A stretch of 64,000 nt of DNA from SHZL01 sp963784425. GTDB lineage: Bacteria; Pseudomonadota; Gammaproteobacteria; Xanthomonadales; SZUA-36. Where the stretch lies: the NCBI GenBank assembly GCA_963784425.1, contig CAWARM010000011.1:124001-188000 (forward strand), in the 5' to 3' direction. The translations under genes were made by a program, and so were the position numbers. How positions within the stretch are numbered: the stretch's first letter is position 1; the number at the start of each line of letters is the position of its first letter. The notes under the pieces were generated by a model that worked only from the letters and a program-made list of their open reading frames with translations, had not been told where the DNA came from and did no database searches. Shown here one piece after another: positions 52,534 through 61,711 of the stretch.

Positions 52534-53375
52534 GCCGCTTTTCTCCGGGCCAGGCTGAACCGTTGCGCCATCTGGCGATAGTAGTACCCAGGCCAATAAC
52601 GCTTCAGCCGCCAGGCCCAATGGGTCTTTGCGTGGGTGAGCACCAGGAACTGCTTACGCGACATGGCCCTGAACACCTGGTCGGCGACTCCATCGGCGGT
52701 AACACCTGACTTGTCCATCCAGCGACCGACGAGTTCCCGCTGAGCCGGGTTGGCGCTTCTGAAATCCTGTAAGAGCCCGGTCCTGACAAAAGAGGGACAA
52801 ACCACCGAAACGCCAATGCCCGTGCCGGCAAGTTCAGTCAACAGGTGCTCCGACAGGGCCACGACACCGGCCTTGGCCGTGCCATAGGCGCTCAGTCCCG
52901 GCATTGCGGCCAGGCCCGCAAAGGAGGAGATGTTGATGATGTATGCCGCGCGCCCCCGTTCAGCCTGTAGACGGAAAAGCGGGAGGAATCTGTGGCAACC
53001 GCGCACTACGCCCATCAGGTCAACGTCAAGGACCCACTCCCAGTCGGCCAGGCTGGACTCCTCGCAACGCCCGGCGGCTGCCACCCCCGCATTGTTGATC
53101 AACACATCCAGGCCGCCCCACTCCCGCGCAACGCGCCGCTCCACCGCTGCCCAATCGGCCTCTTTGGTGATGTCCAATACCTGGCTGAAGCCCTGTGCTG
53201 CGGAATCTTGCAGCCCGGCCATTACCTCATCCGCCCTGGTTTGATTGATGTCGGTAACGGCAACTGCATATCCCGCCGCAGCAAATCGCCGCGCCATGGC
53301 TGCTCCCAAGCCGCCGCCCGCTCCGGTAATGAGGACCTTGCGTGAGTCAGCGCCGACCGGCTGGCCTTGAGTCAA
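52530..53375 (-). CDS. Short-chain dehydrogenase/reductase
   Basis: 281 residues. Classical SDR motifs: KVLITGAGGGLGAAMARRF (cofactor), VLINNAGVA, the catalytic Ser in INISSFAGLA and Tyr-Lys in SAYGTAKAG, then VCPSFVRTGLL. An Asp after the second strand (VAVTDINQT) suggests NAD preference. C-terminal ~60 residues (HAKTHWAWRLKRYWP) are basic and may touch the membrane, as in SDRs acting on lipids. Start overlaps the regulator's stop (ATGA). Confidence 0.85.
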   Translation of the reverse strand: MTQGQPVGADSRKVLITGAGGGLGAAMARRFAAAGYAVAVTDINQTRADEVMAGLQDSAAQGFSQVLDITKEADWAAVERRVAREWGGLDVLINNAGVAAAGRCEESSLADWEWVLDVDLMGVVRGCHRFLPLFRLQAERGRAAYIINISSFAGLAAMPGLSAYGTAKAGVVALSEHLLTELAGTGIGVSVVCPSFVRTGLLQDFRSANPAQRELVGRWMDKSGVTADGVADQVFRAMSRKQFLVLTHAKTHWAWRLKRYWPGYYYRQMAQRFSLARRKAA

Positions 53376-53821
53376 AACAGGCTGCCCTGCTGACGGGTAT
53401 CAGTCTTCTTGCCAGGCTTTTCTGCAGCTGCGGTTGCAGTACCGGGCTCAGCTTTGGCGTCAACCCCCGGAGCAACCTTGGGAGCAGTTTTGGGAGCAAG
53501 CTCCGGAGTCGCCTTGGGTTCGGCTTTTGTTGTCGGCCTGGTCTGCTTATGCGCCAAAGCCTTGAGCAACTCTCCCACTGTGCAAGAGGCTTGCAGGGGA
53601 TGGCGCAGGTTTTTCCGGATATTGACGTCGTAGCGGTTACAGCGCCCGTGTTTACTGATGCTGACGAACTCGCCTTGCTGCAATTCCCGGACAATTTTTT
53701 GCACGGCCCGCTCGGTAATACCCACGTCCGCCGCGACATCGCGTAATCTCGCCTCGTTGTTCTTTGCGAGGCATACCAGAACATGACCATGGTTGCTGAA
53801 TACTGTCCAATCGCCCATCAT
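53372..53821 (-). CDS. Winged-helix protein with disordered Ala/Pro/Lys tail ending QGSLF
   Basis: 149 residues. Residues 1-70 form a winged helix-turn-helix (HGHVLVCLAKNNEARLRDVA; VGITERAVQKIVRELQQGEF; RYDVN). From about 88 a low-complexity tail rich in K, A, E, P and T runs to the C-terminal QQGSLF. The fold would bind DNA; the tail is unlike ordinary regulators. It leads an operon with the SDR and the reductase-like gene (four-base overlap), so it may control them. The terminal Q-x-S-L-F also resembles a sliding-clamp-binding peptide, an inference from sequence alone. Confidence 0.65.
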   Translation of the reverse strand: MMGDWTVFSNHGHVLVCLAKNNEARLRDVAADVGITERAVQKIVRELQQGEFVSISKHGRCNRYDVNIRKNLRHPLQASCTVGELLKALAHKQTRPTTKAEPKATPELAPKTAPKVAPGVDAKAEPGTATAAAEKPGKKTDTRQQGSLF

Positions 53822-53940
53822 TACCCCACTTCGCCTCTACCGCTGGCGGATCAACACCTTTGATAGCATGAATGATAATTCGTGTTTAGCAATTCTGCAA
53901 TGTTCAGTGCGTGAATCTCAGCGAGAATCCGGATCCGATA

Positions 53941-55143
53941 ATGGCAAGTGACATTTCAAAAAAGGCCGTGGAAGCCTTGCGCGATTTTCTCAAGCTGGAA
54001 TCAGCCAGCGGCCTGTTGCTGATTGGGGCTACCGTTTGTGCCCTGCTGTTTGCAAATTTCCCTTCTGCGCTGGCCCTCTATCTGCAGTTCCTGGATCTGC
54101 AGCTAACCGTGACACTGGGTAGTGTGGGCATCGACAAGCCCCTGGTGTTATGGATTAACGACGCATTGATGGCTTTGTTTTTCATGCTGGTCGGGCTGGA
54201 ACTCAAGCGCGAAGTCGTGGAAGGCCAGTTATCCAAACCGGATCAGGTCATGCTTCCGGCGCTGGCAGCCCTGGGGGGCGTGGCCGTTCCTGCTGCAATT
54301 TACTGGGGGCTCAATGCCGGAGTGCAATCCCAGCAAAGCGGCTGGGCCATTCCCACGGCCACCGATATTGCCTTTGCCCTTGCCATACTAGGACTGATGG
54401 GCTCCCGGGTTCCGGTAGCACTGAAGATTTTCCTTACCACCATTGCGATAGTGGATGACCTTGCCGCTATTGTGCTCATAGCTATTTTCTACACCAACGA
54501 CCTGAGTGCCAGCGCACTGGCCGGAGCGTGTGCCGGCATTGTGGGTTTGTTTTTGCTGAACCGTTGGCGGGTCATGCGCCTCGCCCCATACCTGCTTGTA
54601 GGAGTCGTTATCTGGTTCTGCGTACTCAAGTCCGGAGTGCACGCAACACTGGCCGGAGTGGTGGTGGCGGCGTTCATTCCAATGCACTCCCCCGGCGGTG
54701 CTTCACCCGCCCGGCAACTCGAGCACACGCTGCACCCATGGATTGCCTATGCGATCCTGCCATTGTTTGCCTTCGCCAATGCCGGGGTTTCGTTCACCGG
54801 GCTGAGCCGCGAAGCCATGACCGGAGGAGTGCCTGCCGGCATCGTCCTGGGCCTGTTCTTCGGCAAGCAACTGGGGGTATTTGGCATGGTAGCGCTGGCG
54901 CGCCTGTTGCGCATCGCAAACCTCCCAGCGGGCACCACGTGGGGCCAACTCTACGGGGTCGCGGTTCTGTGCGGTGTGGGTTTTACCATGAGCTTGTTTA
55001 TCGGTTCCCTGGCGTTCGGGGAAAGTAATCCGGAGCTGGTTTCCGGCGTTAAAATGGGAGTGATGGGGGGCTCGTTGCTTTCCGCGATCTTCGGTTTGAT
55101 CATCCTGAACTTCACGCTACCAAAGAAAGCTCCACCCGCCTGA
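53941..55143 (+). CDS. nhaA: Na+/H+ antiporter NhaA
   Basis: About 400 residues from the ATG at 53941; a GTG ten codons earlier (53911) is the alternative. Twelve or so membrane helices with the NhaA core: WINDALMALFFMLVGLELKRE, PTATDIAFALAILGLMG and the ion-binding Asp pair in TIAIVDDLAAIVLIA, then GKQLGVFGM and CGVGFTMSLFIGSLAF. It exchanges external protons for internal sodium or lithium, consistent with a saline or alkaline habitat. No regulator gene is adjacent; convergent with fadH (15 bases). Confidence 0.93.
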   Translation: MASDISKKAVEALRDFLKLESASGLLLIGATVCALLFANFPSALALYLQFLDLQLTVTLGSVGIDKPLVLWINDALMALFFMLVGLELKREVVEGQLSKPDQVMLPALAALGGVAVPAAIYWGLNAGVQSQQSGWAIPTATDIAFALAILGLMGSRVPVALKIFLTTIAIVDDLAAIVLIAIFYTNDLSASALAGACAGIVGLFLLNRWRVMRLAPYLLVGVVIWFCVLKSGVHATLAGVVVAAFIPMHSPGGASPARQLEHTLHPWIAYAILPLFAFANAGVSFTGLSREAMTGGVPAGIVLGLFFGKQLGVFGMVALARLLRIANLPAGTTWGQLYGVAVLCGVGFTMSLFIGSLAFGESNPELVSGVKMGVMGGSLLSAIFGLIILNFTLPKKAPPA

Positions 55144-55158
55144 AAAGCGATACAGAAA

Positions 55159-57201
55159 TCAGATCCCCGCGGCCAGTTCGCTGCCTTGCCTGATGGCACG
55201 CTTGGCATCCAGTTCGGTTGCAAGATCTGCCCCGCCAATTACGTGCACCCGTTTTCCGGCGGCCTGCAAAGGCTCGAGTAACTCGCGGCACGACTCCTGG
55301 CCGGCACAAATCACGACATGGTCCACGGCCAGCACCCGCGCTTCGCCGGCAAGCAGAATGTGCAAGCCCTCGTCATCGATACGCTGGTACTGCACCCCGG
55401 GAATCATTTTTACGCCGCGATTTTTCAAACTGAGCCGATGCGTCCACCCGGTGGTTTTACCCAGTCCCTGTCCAGGCTTGCTGGCCTTGCGCTGCAGCAA
55501 CCAAATCTCGCGCGGAGCCTTTCGCGCCTCAGGGATAACGTTCTTCACTCCGCCGGTGGCCGCCAGGCTGGTATCAATTCCCCACTCGCGAGCAAACTCC
55601 TGCGGTGTGGGGAAAACCGGTGTAGCAGCATCTGCTTGTGCAGTCCCGGTCTGACTGAGGTACCCGGCTACATCAAAACCGATGCCGCCCGCGCCGACCA
55701 GGGCAACGTGCTCACCCACCTCGACGCGTCCGGTGAGCACATCGATATAGCTAAGCACCTTTGCATGCGTTATGCCTTCAATCCCCGGCAGGCGCGGTCT
55801 CACCCCGGTAGCCAGCACGATTTCATCAAAATCCTGAAGCATGACAAGCGTGGCTGATTGTCCAAGCCGCAGTGTCACACCGGTCAGCTCCAGTTGTCGC
55901 TGGTAGTAACGCAGGGTTTCGTAGAACTCTTCTTTGCCCGGCACTCGCTTGGCCATGTTGAACTGGCCGCCAATACGGTCCGCCGATTCAAACAAAGTGA
56001 CGGTGTGGCCGCGTTTTGCAGCCGCACAGGAAAAAGCCAGCCCGGCCGGGCCTGCTCCTGCCACCGCAATGTTCTTTCGTGTTTTCGCCGGGAGGAAGTT
56101 CAGCATGGTCTCGTGACATGCGCGGGGGTTAACCAGGCAACTGGCGATTTGCCGCGTAAACGTATGATCGAGGCAGGCCTGGTTGCAGGCGATACACACG
56201 TTGATTTCATCAGCACGGCCGGAAGCTGCCTTGCGCACAAATTCCGCATCGGCCAGCAGGGGCCGCGCCATGGACACCATGTCGGCGTCGCCGCGGACGA
56301 GCACGGCCTCGGCAACCTCAGGAGTATTGATCCGGTTGGTGGCTATCAGCGGAATGGTCACCTCACCCTTGAGCTTGCGCGTCACCCAGGTAAAGGCTGC
56401 GCGCGGCACCATGGTTGCTATGGTGGGAATGCGCGCCTCATGCCAGCCAATTCCCGTATTGATGACGCTTGCACCCGCTGCCTCCACCGCTTTTGCCTGG
56501 GCTACTACCTCGGGCCAGTCATTGCCATCCGGTACGAGGTCGAGCATGGACAGGCGATAGATGATGATAAAATCCCTTCCGACTGCCGCGCGCATGCGCT
56601 GCACAATTTCAACCGCAATGCGGTAACGGTTGGACGTGGAGCCACCCCACTGGTCCGTGCGCCGATTGACCCGCGGGGTGGTGAACTCATTAATCAGGTA
56701 ACCTTCTGAGCCCATCACTTCGACGCCGTCGTAGCCGGCATCCTGCGCCAGCACGGCAGCGCGCACGAAACCCTTGATCTGCCGCTCAATGCCGCCAACT
56801 GATAGCGCGCGCGGCTTGAAGGGGGTGATAGGCGACTTGATTGCGCTCGGCGCAACGGACAGGGGATGGTAACCGTAGCGACCGGCATGCAGGATTTGCA
56901 TACAGATCCGGCCATCTGCCGCATGCACCGCGTCCGTCACCTGCCGGTGCCGCCGTGGTTGCCACGGAAACACCATGCTGGAAGCAAATGGCGCGAGCCA
57001 ACCACGGATGGTGGGCGCATAACCACCCGTCACCATCAGGCCAACTTCCCCTGCCGCCCGTTCCGCAAAATATGCACTGAGGCGGGAAATATCGCGGGCA
57101 CGGTCTTCCAGGCCAGTGTGCATGGAACCCATCAGGACGCGGTTTCTCAGGGTGAGGAAACCCAGGTCCAGGGGTGACAGCAGAGTGGGAAAGGCCGTCA
57201 C
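55159..57201 (-). CDS. fadH: NADPH-dependent 2,4-dienoyl-CoA reductase
   Basis: About 680 residues from a GTG at 57201 (VTAFPTLLSPLDLGFLTL); the frame is open upstream but overlaps the mtnP-like gene. The N-terminal OYE-type FMN barrel (RNRVLMGSMHTGLEDR; LHAGRYGYHP; EFTTPRVNRRTDQWGG) leads to a 4Fe-4S site C-x2-C-x3-C-x11-C (CIACNQAC...SC), then an FAD domain (IAVAGAGPAGLAFSCAAA) and an NADPH domain (VALVGAGGIGFD). It reduces 2,4-dienoyl-CoA in unsaturated fatty-acid beta-oxidation. Thirteen bases downstream of the phosphorylase gene in the same direction. Confidence 0.9.
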   Translation of the reverse strand: MTAFPTLLSPLDLGFLTLRNRVLMGSMHTGLEDRARDISRLSAYFAERAAGEVGLMVTGGYAPTIRGWLAPFASSMVFPWQPRRHRQVTDAVHAADGRICMQILHAGRYGYHPLSVAPSAIKSPITPFKPRALSVGGIERQIKGFVRAAVLAQDAGYDGVEVMGSEGYLINEFTTPRVNRRTDQWGGSTSNRYRIAVEIVQRMRAAVGRDFIIIYRLSMLDLVPDGNDWPEVVAQAKAVEAAGASVINTGIGWHEARIPTIATMVPRAAFTWVTRKLKGEVTIPLIATNRINTPEVAEAVLVRGDADMVSMARPLLADAEFVRKAASGRADEINVCIACNQACLDHTFTRQIASCLVNPRACHETMLNFLPAKTRKNIAVAGAGPAGLAFSCAAAKRGHTVTLFESADRIGGQFNMAKRVPGKEEFYETLRYYQRQLELTGVTLRLGQSATLVMLQDFDEIVLATGVRPRLPGIEGITHAKVLSYIDVLTGRVEVGEHVALVGAGGIGFDVAGYLSQTGTAQADAATPVFPTPQEFAREWGIDTSLAATGGVKNVIPEARKAPREIWLLQRKASKPGQGLGKTTGWTHRLSLKNRGVKMIPGVQYQRIDDEGLHILLAGEARVLAVDHVVICAGQESCRELLEPLQAAGKRVHVIGGADLATELDAKRAIRQGSELAAGI

Positions 57202-57214
57202 AGGGTAACGAGCC

Positions 57215-57988
57215 TCACGTTGCTGCGCTGGAAAGCTGTTGTACCAGCCTCTGCAGGACTTTGCGCACCTGCTGCATGGGCTCGCGCAGGGTTGCAGCAA
57301 TATCGTCTTCCGAAAGGGGGGCAGCGGTAATCCCGGCGGCAAAATTGGACACCACCGTCAGCCCGGCATAGTCCAGTCCCAACTCGCGCGCCAGCCCCGC
57401 TTCAGGCAAAGAGGTCATGCCCATCATATGGCAACCGTCACGTCGTGCGCGCTCGACCTCCGCTGCACTTTCCAGCCGTGGACCCTGGAAAACACCTATG
57501 CAGCCGCCATCTACCAGGGCCACCCCGGCGCTGTTTGCCGCCGCCAGTAGAGCACTGCGTAAAGGACCTGCATACGGCCAGGTAAAGTCCACATGCACCA
57601 GTTCCACTTCCGCAGAATCGGAATACGTGTGCTTGCGCCCCCAGGTGTAGTCAATCAACTGGTCGGGTGCGATCAGGGCGCCGGGTGAATACCTGTCACC
57701 AATACCGCCCACGGCAGAGACAGCAAGTACCTGCTTCGCCCCCGCCTCGCGCAAGGCCCACATGTTCGCCCGGTAGTTAACACAGTGTGGCGGAAAGCGA
57801 TGTGGGCTGCCGTGCCGGGGCAGGAACAACAGCCGCACAGGTTCGGTTTCAATGACTTGAATGGCGGCGGAAGGCTCGCCGTAGGGAGTCTCAATGGAGA
57901 TGGAGGTGCTGTGCTGGTCGAGTTCCGTCAGGCCGGTGCCGCCGATCAGCGCCAGAGTTTTCACGCCCTCACCCACTCCGGGGCTCAT
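57215..57988 (-). CDS. MTAP-family purine nucleoside phosphorylase (S-methyl-5'-thioinosine type)
   Basis: 257 residues. PNP/MTAP motifs are LALIGGTGLTEL (phosphate site), FLPRHGSPHRFPPHCVNYRAN, VLAVSAVGGI and MMGMTSLPEAGLARELGLDYAGLTVVSN. Adenosine-type MTAPs have an Asp in the purine-binding loop after MT-x-P-E; the pattern here, together with the neighbouring nagZ and hpt genes, matches the gammaproteobacterial methylthioinosine phosphorylase described in Pseudomonas. It would yield hypoxanthine, which the overlapping HPRT gene product salvages. Start overlaps hpt by four bases; a GTG eight codons later is an alternative start. Confidence 0.82.
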   Translation of the reverse strand: MSPGVGEGVKTLALIGGTGLTELDQHSTSISIETPYGEPSAAIQVIETEPVRLLFLPRHGSPHRFPPHCVNYRANMWALREAGAKQVLAVSAVGGIGDRYSPGALIAPDQLIDYTWGRKHTYSDSAEVELVHVDFTWPYAGPLRSALLAAANSAGVALVDGGCIGVFQGPRLESAAEVERARRDGCHMMGMTSLPEAGLARELGLDYAGLTVVSNFAAGITAAPLSEDDIAATLREPMQQVRKVLQRLVQQLSSAAT

Positions 57989-58545
57989 GGCGCTGGTTCC
58001 AGGGCACGGATTTCATTCAGGTGGCGCCAGTGCTCATATGCATCCATCCCGCAGCCAAACACGTACTTGTCCGGCACATCCAGGCCAATGAAACGCGGCG
58101 CCCTACCCGCTGTTTTCCGGTCGTGGATTTTCCGCACGAGAACTGCACTGTTTACCGAACGGGCGCCGCCAGCAAGACAATAGTGTTCGATGAGTTCCAG
58201 CGTCAGCCCCACGTCGTAAATATCGTCAACAATGAGCACATCAGCATCGTGCATATCCAGCCTCGGAGGCACGCGGAAATAGAGCTCACCTCCCTCAGTC
58301 TGCCCGGTATAACGCGTAGCATGGACAAAATCCATGCGCAGAGGCATCTTGAGTCTTTCCGCCAACCGGGCCGCCGGCATGATCGCTCCCGTCATCACGG
58401 CCAGCAGGATGATGGACTGATCCCCATACCAGGCATTGATTTCCCTGGCCAGGCGTTCGACTGCAGCGTCAACCTGCACACTGCTGGCGACCAGGGATGA
58501 TTGCGCAATCAGGGCGCGCGGATCCGGAACTGCTTGTTCAGACAT
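57985..58545 (-). CDS. hpt: Hypoxanthine-guanine phosphoribosyltransferase
   Basis: 186 residues. The PRPP loop DVLIVDDIYDVGLTLELIEHY is intact, and MTGAIMPAARLAERL and the purine-contacting PRFIGLDVPDKYVFGCGMDA are typical of type I HPRT. It converts hypoxanthine or guanine plus PRPP to IMP or GMP. Its place directly before the methylthioinosine-type phosphorylase gives a two-step salvage of methylthioadenosine-derived purine. Confidence 0.9.
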   Translation of the reverse strand: MSEQAVPDPRALIAQSSLVASSVQVDAAVERLAREINAWYGDQSIILLAVMTGAIMPAARLAERLKMPLRMDFVHATRYTGQTEGGELYFRVPPRLDMHDADVLIVDDIYDVGLTLELIEHYCLAGGARSVNSAVLVRKIHDRKTAGRAPRFIGLDVPDKYVFGCGMDAYEHWRHLNEIRALEPAP

Positions 58546-58548
58546 TCA

Positions 58549-59619
58549 CTACACTCCAGGCTTGTTGCTTGCTTTCTGTTGGATCCTGCTGAGTAACTCC
58601 AGGCTTTGCTGCCACTGCCTCCACTCAGGAGCACCCTGTGATGCGGCCATTTCCAGCTCGGCAAAACTGTGGCGGGCGGTACCGTAAAGGGATGCTATCG
58701 CACGGCTTGCATCCGTCATGGGGCGGTCAAGATCGCCCAGTAATTCTTCCACGTCTGCCGGTTGGCATGCCAGCACCAGATCACAGCCCGCCTGCAAACT
58801 CAAGTTACACCGATCCAGCAGGTTTCCCGCCACGTGCGCAGCATGCATGCCAAGATCATCGGACATGATAACGCCCTTATAGCCCAACGATCCGCGCAGA
58901 TAGCCCTGCAGCCACTTACTTGAGTACCCGGCCGGCAGCAGGTCCACCTGCGGATAGACCACGTGGGCAATCATGAGTGCATCCAGCTGCCCGGCGAGCT
59001 GGGTGAAGGGCACCAGATCTGCCTGTTCCAGTTCGACGAGACTGCGGTCATCAATCACATCGTCGCTATGTGAATCTGCCACCACGGAGCCGTGACCGGG
59101 AAAATGTTTGCCGGTGGATTTCATGCCCGCGTCATGCATGCCTGCCAGATAGGTCCTCCCCAATACCGCTACCACTTCGAGTGAAGATGAAAACGAGCGA
59201 TCGCCAATCACCGAACTTCCACGGTCAAGATCGAGTACCGGGGCAAAACTGAGATCAATGCCACAGGCCAGCATTTCCGCCGCCATCACCCGTGCATGCC
59301 GGTAAGCGAAATCCAGCGCCCTCTCAGGATTTGTCGCATACATGCGGCCAAGCTCACCCAGCGGTGGCAAGGCAGTGAATTCCTCGCGCAAGCGCTGCAC
59401 CCTCCCGCCCTCCTGGTCAATACACACCAGGGGCCGGGGCTGGCAGCAGGTGCGCACCTGCCCGACCAGGTCCAGCAATTGCTCACGGCTGGCGTAATTC
59501 CGGCTGAACAAAACCACGCCACCAACGGCCGGATGGCACAACTGTGCCCGGGAGGCAGCATCCAGTTCTGTACCGGCGATGCCAATGAGGATAGGGCCAG
59601 CTGCAGTCTTGTGGTGCAT
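58549..59619 (-). CDS. nagZ: Beta-N-acetylhexosaminidase, peptidoglycan recycling
   Basis: 356 residues, GH3 family. Substrate and catalytic segments are visible: CIDQEGGRVQRLREEFT, DLSFAPVLDLDRGSSVIGDRSF, KSTGKHFPGHGSVVADSHSD (the acid/base His loop) and IMSDDLGMHA (nucleophilic Asp). It removes GlcNAc from anhydro-muropeptides in the cytosol. The ATG directly follows the rlmD stop codon. Confidence 0.93.
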   Translation of the reverse strand: MHHKTAAGPILIGIAGTELDAASRAQLCHPAVGGVVLFSRNYASREQLLDLVGQVRTCCQPRPLVCIDQEGGRVQRLREEFTALPPLGELGRMYATNPERALDFAYRHARVMAAEMLACGIDLSFAPVLDLDRGSSVIGDRSFSSSLEVVAVLGRTYLAGMHDAGMKSTGKHFPGHGSVVADSHSDDVIDDRSLVELEQADLVPFTQLAGQLDALMIAHVVYPQVDLLPAGYSSKWLQGYLRGSLGYKGVIMSDDLGMHAAHVAGNLLDRCNLSLQAGCDLVLACQPADVEELLGDLDRPMTDASRAIASLYGTARHSFAELEMAASQGAPEWRQWQQSLELLSRIQQKASNKPGV

Positions 59620-60948
59620 TTACGGACGCTCGAACAAGGCGATGGACTCCACGTGTGCCGTGTGCGGAAACATGTCCATGACACCGGCCGCGAGGAGTTT
59701 AAATCCGTGATCATGCACCAGAATTCCTGCATCGCGCGCCAGGCTCCCAGGGTGACAGGACACGTACACCAGCCGGCTGGCGCCAGTGCTGCAATCAGGG
59801 CCAGCATTTCCTCTGCGCCCGACCGGGGAGGATCAATCAGTATCTTGTTGTACGGGTGGCGCAGCCAACCTGCGCTTGACATATCAGCAGTCAAATCGGC
59901 AACGTGAAACTCAACATTTTCCATGCCATTGCGCGCAGCATTGTGCCGCGCCTTGCCCACCAGTTCCGCGTCACCTTCCACGCCCACGACCTTGCCGGCG
60001 GACCGGGCCAATGGCAGGGTGAAATTTCCCAACCCGCAAAACAGGTCCAGCACCACGTCAGACTCGACCGGGCTGGAGCAACTGCAATGCATGCGCAATC
60101 ATGGCCTGGTTCAGACCGGCATTGACCTGGATAAAGTCAGACGGTCCAAACTCCAGGGTCAGTCCGTAATCAGGAAGTGCAAAGTCTAGCCGCACCTGAA
60201 CGGGTTCGAGGCTGTGAACGCTTTCCGGGCCACCGGGCTGGAGCAACACCGCAATGCCATGCTGCAGTGCAAATGCGCGCAGGGTAGCGAGGTCGGCAGT
60301 ACCCAGCGGGACCATGTGGCGGAATACCAGGGCACACACATGGTCGCCACAGGCGACCTCGATTTGGGGTATGTGTTCGCGCGACCCCAGACTGGAAACC
60401 ATGGCGGTGAGCTGGGGCAACAATGTGGCCACTCTCTGATCCAGCACATGGCATTCGGACATTTCTGCCACGTAGCGGCCCTGCCGTTCACGAAACCCGA
60501 TCAACAGCCGCTCTTTCTTAATGACATAGCGTGCCGACAGGCGCGCTTTTCTCCGGTAGTTCCAGGCAGGTCCGGTCAAGGCCTCAAGCACCCGGAACGG
60601 CGTCACCTTGCCGATGCGCTCCAGGTTCTGCAACAAGGTTTCCTGCTTGTTCAGGATCTGCGCCGCGGGGTCGAGATGTTGCAATGCACAACCGCCGCAC
60701 ACCCCGAAATGTGCACAGCGAGGTTCCACCCGTTGCGGTGACGCGCGGAGTATGTCCACCACTTCTGCATCGTCGTAGCGACGTTGCCTGGCCAGCAGCC
60801 GGGCGCGCACCTGCTCACCTGGCAAAGCTCCATGAACGAATACTTTCTTGCCGTCCAGTTCAGCCACGCCCCGGCCATCATGGCTCATGCCAGTGATCGT
60901 CAATTCAACCGGCTCAGTTGAAACATTACGTTTCCGGCGCTTGCTCAC
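59620..60948 (-). CDS. rlmD: 23S rRNA (uracil1939-C5) methyltransferase (two frameshifts)
   Basis: About 440 residues. The TRAM domain (LTITGMSHDGRGVAELDGKK) and the 4Fe-4S site CAHFGVCGGCALQHL are in the first frame (60948 to about 60075), which ends at QLLQP. One extra C near 60070 shifts to VESDVVLDLFCGLGNFTLPLA (SAM site) and ILIDPPRSGAEEM. One missing base near 59783 then shifts to SRLVYVSCHPGSLARD (catalytic Cys), ending at a TAA that abuts nagZ. It methylates U1939 in 23S rRNA. All catalytic parts are encoded, so the breaks look like sequence errors. Confidence 0.88.
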
Positions 60949-61014
60949 TGTTCAGTGGCCTTTCCTGCACAAATTGAATAGTGAGGCAGCCGGGCGTGTA
61001 AACCGCATGCCCCT

Positions 61015-61617
61015 CTAATTTTTCTGCACCCAGGCGCCGCTGGCATCCTGGTAGTACCAGCCCTTGCGGGCATTGCTGACCCATTCCCGCGCAAAGATTT
61101 TTTGTATGTCCGCTTCCCACTCCGGGTGCTCGTTAGCTTCCGCGATTTCCCGGTACACCGCTTTACGATCGCGGTTTTCCTCAGCGACTATGCTCTCGAC
61201 GTTGCGTCGCTCGCTCAGAGGCACCGCAGCACGGTCCCGCAGAACCACCAGGCCATCGTTGCCGAAACCAACTGCACCCGCGTCAAAGAAAGCATTCAGG
61301 CTATCCCTCTGGCGCTGGGCCATGCGGGCCTTGATGGCATTGATCTGGGGTGTATTGATGTTTATTTCCGCCTGCTGCGCCTGCGCACTAGGCACGAAGT
61401 AATCCATGATCTCCCCTGCCAGCAACAATACCGTGCCACTGCGTGGGTCTTCAGGGGTAAACAGGCTGCCATCCGTCTTGGGCTCACCGAGCACATCCCC
61501 CACAAATTTCTCGGCCGCTTTTTCGGCGGAGGCCGCTGGAAAATAGACATTGATGGTCACGCAGGAACCCGTGATCATCAGGACACTCACAATCAATGCA
61601 ACTTTCAGGGTTTTCAT
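61015..61617 (-). CDS. YdbL/DUF1318-family lipoprotein
   Basis: About 200 residues from the ATG at 61617. A lipoprotein signal (VALIVSVLMITGSC, lipobox I-T-G-S-C) is followed by TINVYFPAASAEKAAEKF, then a linker and the C-terminal YdbL domain (INAIKARMAQRQRDSLNAFFDAG; IAEANEHPEWEADIQKIFAREW; WYYQDASGAWVQK). In E. coli YdbL is a soluble periplasmic protein that works with YdbH and the lipoprotein YnbE. Here the protein itself has the lipid anchor and no separate ynbE fits in the 94-base gap to ydbH. Confidence 0.82.
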   Translation of the reverse strand: MKTLKVALIVSVLMITGSCVTINVYFPAASAEKAAEKFVGDVLGEPKTDGSLFTPEDPRSGTVLLLAGEIMDYFVPSAQAQQAEININTPQINAIKARMAQRQRDSLNAFFDAGAVGFGNDGLVVLRDRAAVPLSERRNVESIVAEENRDRKAVYREIAEANEHPEWEADIQKIFAREWVSNARKGWYYQDASGAWVQKN

Positions 61618-61711
61618 CGGCAATTCCTCAATTCCTCAATTTCCCGCTACCCGTCAGCGGCGCGGTGTGATGATAACAGACCGGGGATGGCAAATTTCGT
61701 GCCCTGGCTTG

